Assembly: GCA_026936335.1 (NCBI GenBank)
Contig: JAPMXV010000069.1
Coordinates: 186,001-250,000, forward strand
DNA length: 64,000 nucleotides
From: Mantamonas sphyraenae
Lineage: Eukaryota; CRuMs; Mantamonadidae
Reading direction: 5' to 3'
This document shows, one piece after another, positions 63,401 to 64,000 of this stretch; the stretch's first letter is position 1; each line of letters starts with the position of its first letter. Under the pieces are notes generated by a model, which was not told where the DNA came from, did no database searches, and saw only the letters and a list, made by a program, of their open reading frames with translations. Both the position numbers and the translations under genes were made by a program.

Positions 63401-64000
63401 CGAGGTGGGGGCCGTAGAGAGAGCCGGATGTGTGGGCAAAGAGGTAGGCGATGTGGGGGTCGGTGGGGTGGGGCTGGAGGGCAGAGGGGATGACGGAGAT
63501 GGACGGGGCGCCGACAAGGACGAGGTAGAGCTGGGAGGCGTTTGTGGGGTCGAGGGCGGCGATGAAGAGGCGGCGGTCGCCGGGGTTGGGGTAGCCGGGA
63601 AAGGCGCCGGTGGAGTCGCCGGCGACGAGGATGCGGGAGGCGTCCGAGGTGAAGGCGGCGGCGCGTGCAAAGTCGTTGCTGGAGGAGCCGATGCGCGCGG
63701 AGAAGGCGAGGGTGGAGTTTGGGTGGAAGGCGAGGATGAGGGCGTCGTTGTCTGTGGAGCCGCCGAGGGCGGTGTAGGAGGAGGTGGAGCCGGTGAAGTA
63801 GGCAGAGAGGAGGATGAGAGGGGGGGAGGAGAGGGGAGGAGGAGGGGGGAGAGAGGGAGAGGGAGGTGGGGATGGTGGAGGAGGAGGCGGTGCCGCCGAG
63901 TTGTTGGGTCCAGAGAGGGGCGCCGGTGGCGTTCCAGGCGATTAGGAAGAGGTCGTTGTTGCTGGAGCGGGTGAATGGGGGGAGGGAGGAGCGGGTGGTG
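57421..64000 (-). CDS. Giant SBBP / IPT-TIG repeat / multi-TM surface protein (5' partial, three apparent frameshifts)
   Basis: The gene runs off the right edge; the stop is at 57421. In order from the N-terminal side: SBBP-type propeller repeats (64000-62830; for example SNNDLFLIAWNATGAPLWTQ and DDYVLLAFNTTNGQQIWAAQ), a cysteine-rich module (62830-62640), at least eight IPT/TIG domains (62640-59340; PNTGGTWLDIRGANF, SAHIAGGTPLTLSG and similar), and a second Cys-rich module (59330-58970; CPGRTTPPIARPGYFAVG, CALCHQGYFKLG). A membrane domain follows with about eight helices (58960-57750), then a cytosolic tail. The frame changes near 63825 (7-C run), near 61920-61940 (C-rich tract) and near 60900. 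Coding continues cleanly either side, so these may be sequence errors. It is probably a surface receptor or adhesion-like protein. Confidence 0.82.

Noticed and set aside
1..64000. Prokaryotic origin, operons, Shine-Dalgarno sites, CRISPR or IS elements
   Set aside because: Conserved GT-AG introns and eukaryote-only protein families; no spaced direct repeats, transposase or inverted-repeat-bounded element seen.
1..64000. tRNA or rRNA genes
   Set aside because: Read through the intergenic stretches by eye for a tRNA T-loop/acceptor pattern and rRNA cores and saw none; a tRNAscan run would be decisive.

Overview
The window is nuclear DNA from a GC-rich, gene-dense, unicellular eukaryote. Genes lie on both strands, often less than 100 bp apart. 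Several are interrupted by short GT-AG introns (about 70-120 bp, a few of 300-500 bp), and the proteins are eukaryote-specific (Elongator subunit, Pol I A49, Iwr1, Trm1, KCTD-type BTB/WD, BTB-BACK-SPRY, RNF213-like AAA+). The mix of leishmanolysin, SBBP/IPT-TIG membrane proteins and a calcineurin-B-like sensor fits a free-living heterotrophic flagellate. An apusomonad such as Thecamonas is my best guess, but this is inference from content and not from a marker gene.

Layout. 0-19 kb: end of a coiled-coil protein, a membrane-anchored subtilisin, ELP2, the Pol I subunit A49, a myristoylatable calcineurin-B-like EF-hand protein (three exons), a TPH-type coiled-coil protein (three exons), a KCTD/WD protein, a BIN4-like protein, a DUF4286 protein and a leishmanolysin with an IPT/TIG domain. 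19-23 kb: a GON4L-like gene head-to-head with IWR1, then a glycosyltransferase-like gene. 23-35 kb: a multipass membrane protein divergent from three tandem, nearly identical Patched/NPC1-type RND transporter genes (2,973-bp unit), followed by an MFS transporter. 35-39 kb: TRM1 and two small or coiled-coil proteins. 39-53.6 kb: one RNF213-like gene whose main exon alone is 14.5 kb. 53.7-55.8 kb: a three-exon BTB-BACK-SPRY gene. 55.8-57.4 kb: the only gene-poor stretch. 57.4 kb to the end: a large SBBP/IPT-TIG/multi-TM surface protein running off the window.

Recurrent themes are nuclear transcription (A49, Iwr1, Elp2, GON4L-like), secreted or surface proteins (subtilisin, leishmanolysin, IPT/TIG protein) and membrane transport (RND array, MFS). 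Nothing indicates operons. Several coding frames shift by one base at C/G or T homopolymers, so some apparent breaks may be sequence errors.

The most interesting features are the RND tandem array, with signs of gene conversion and one frameshifted copy, and the RNF213-like giant, which has an RZ-like zinc finger but no RING that I can see.
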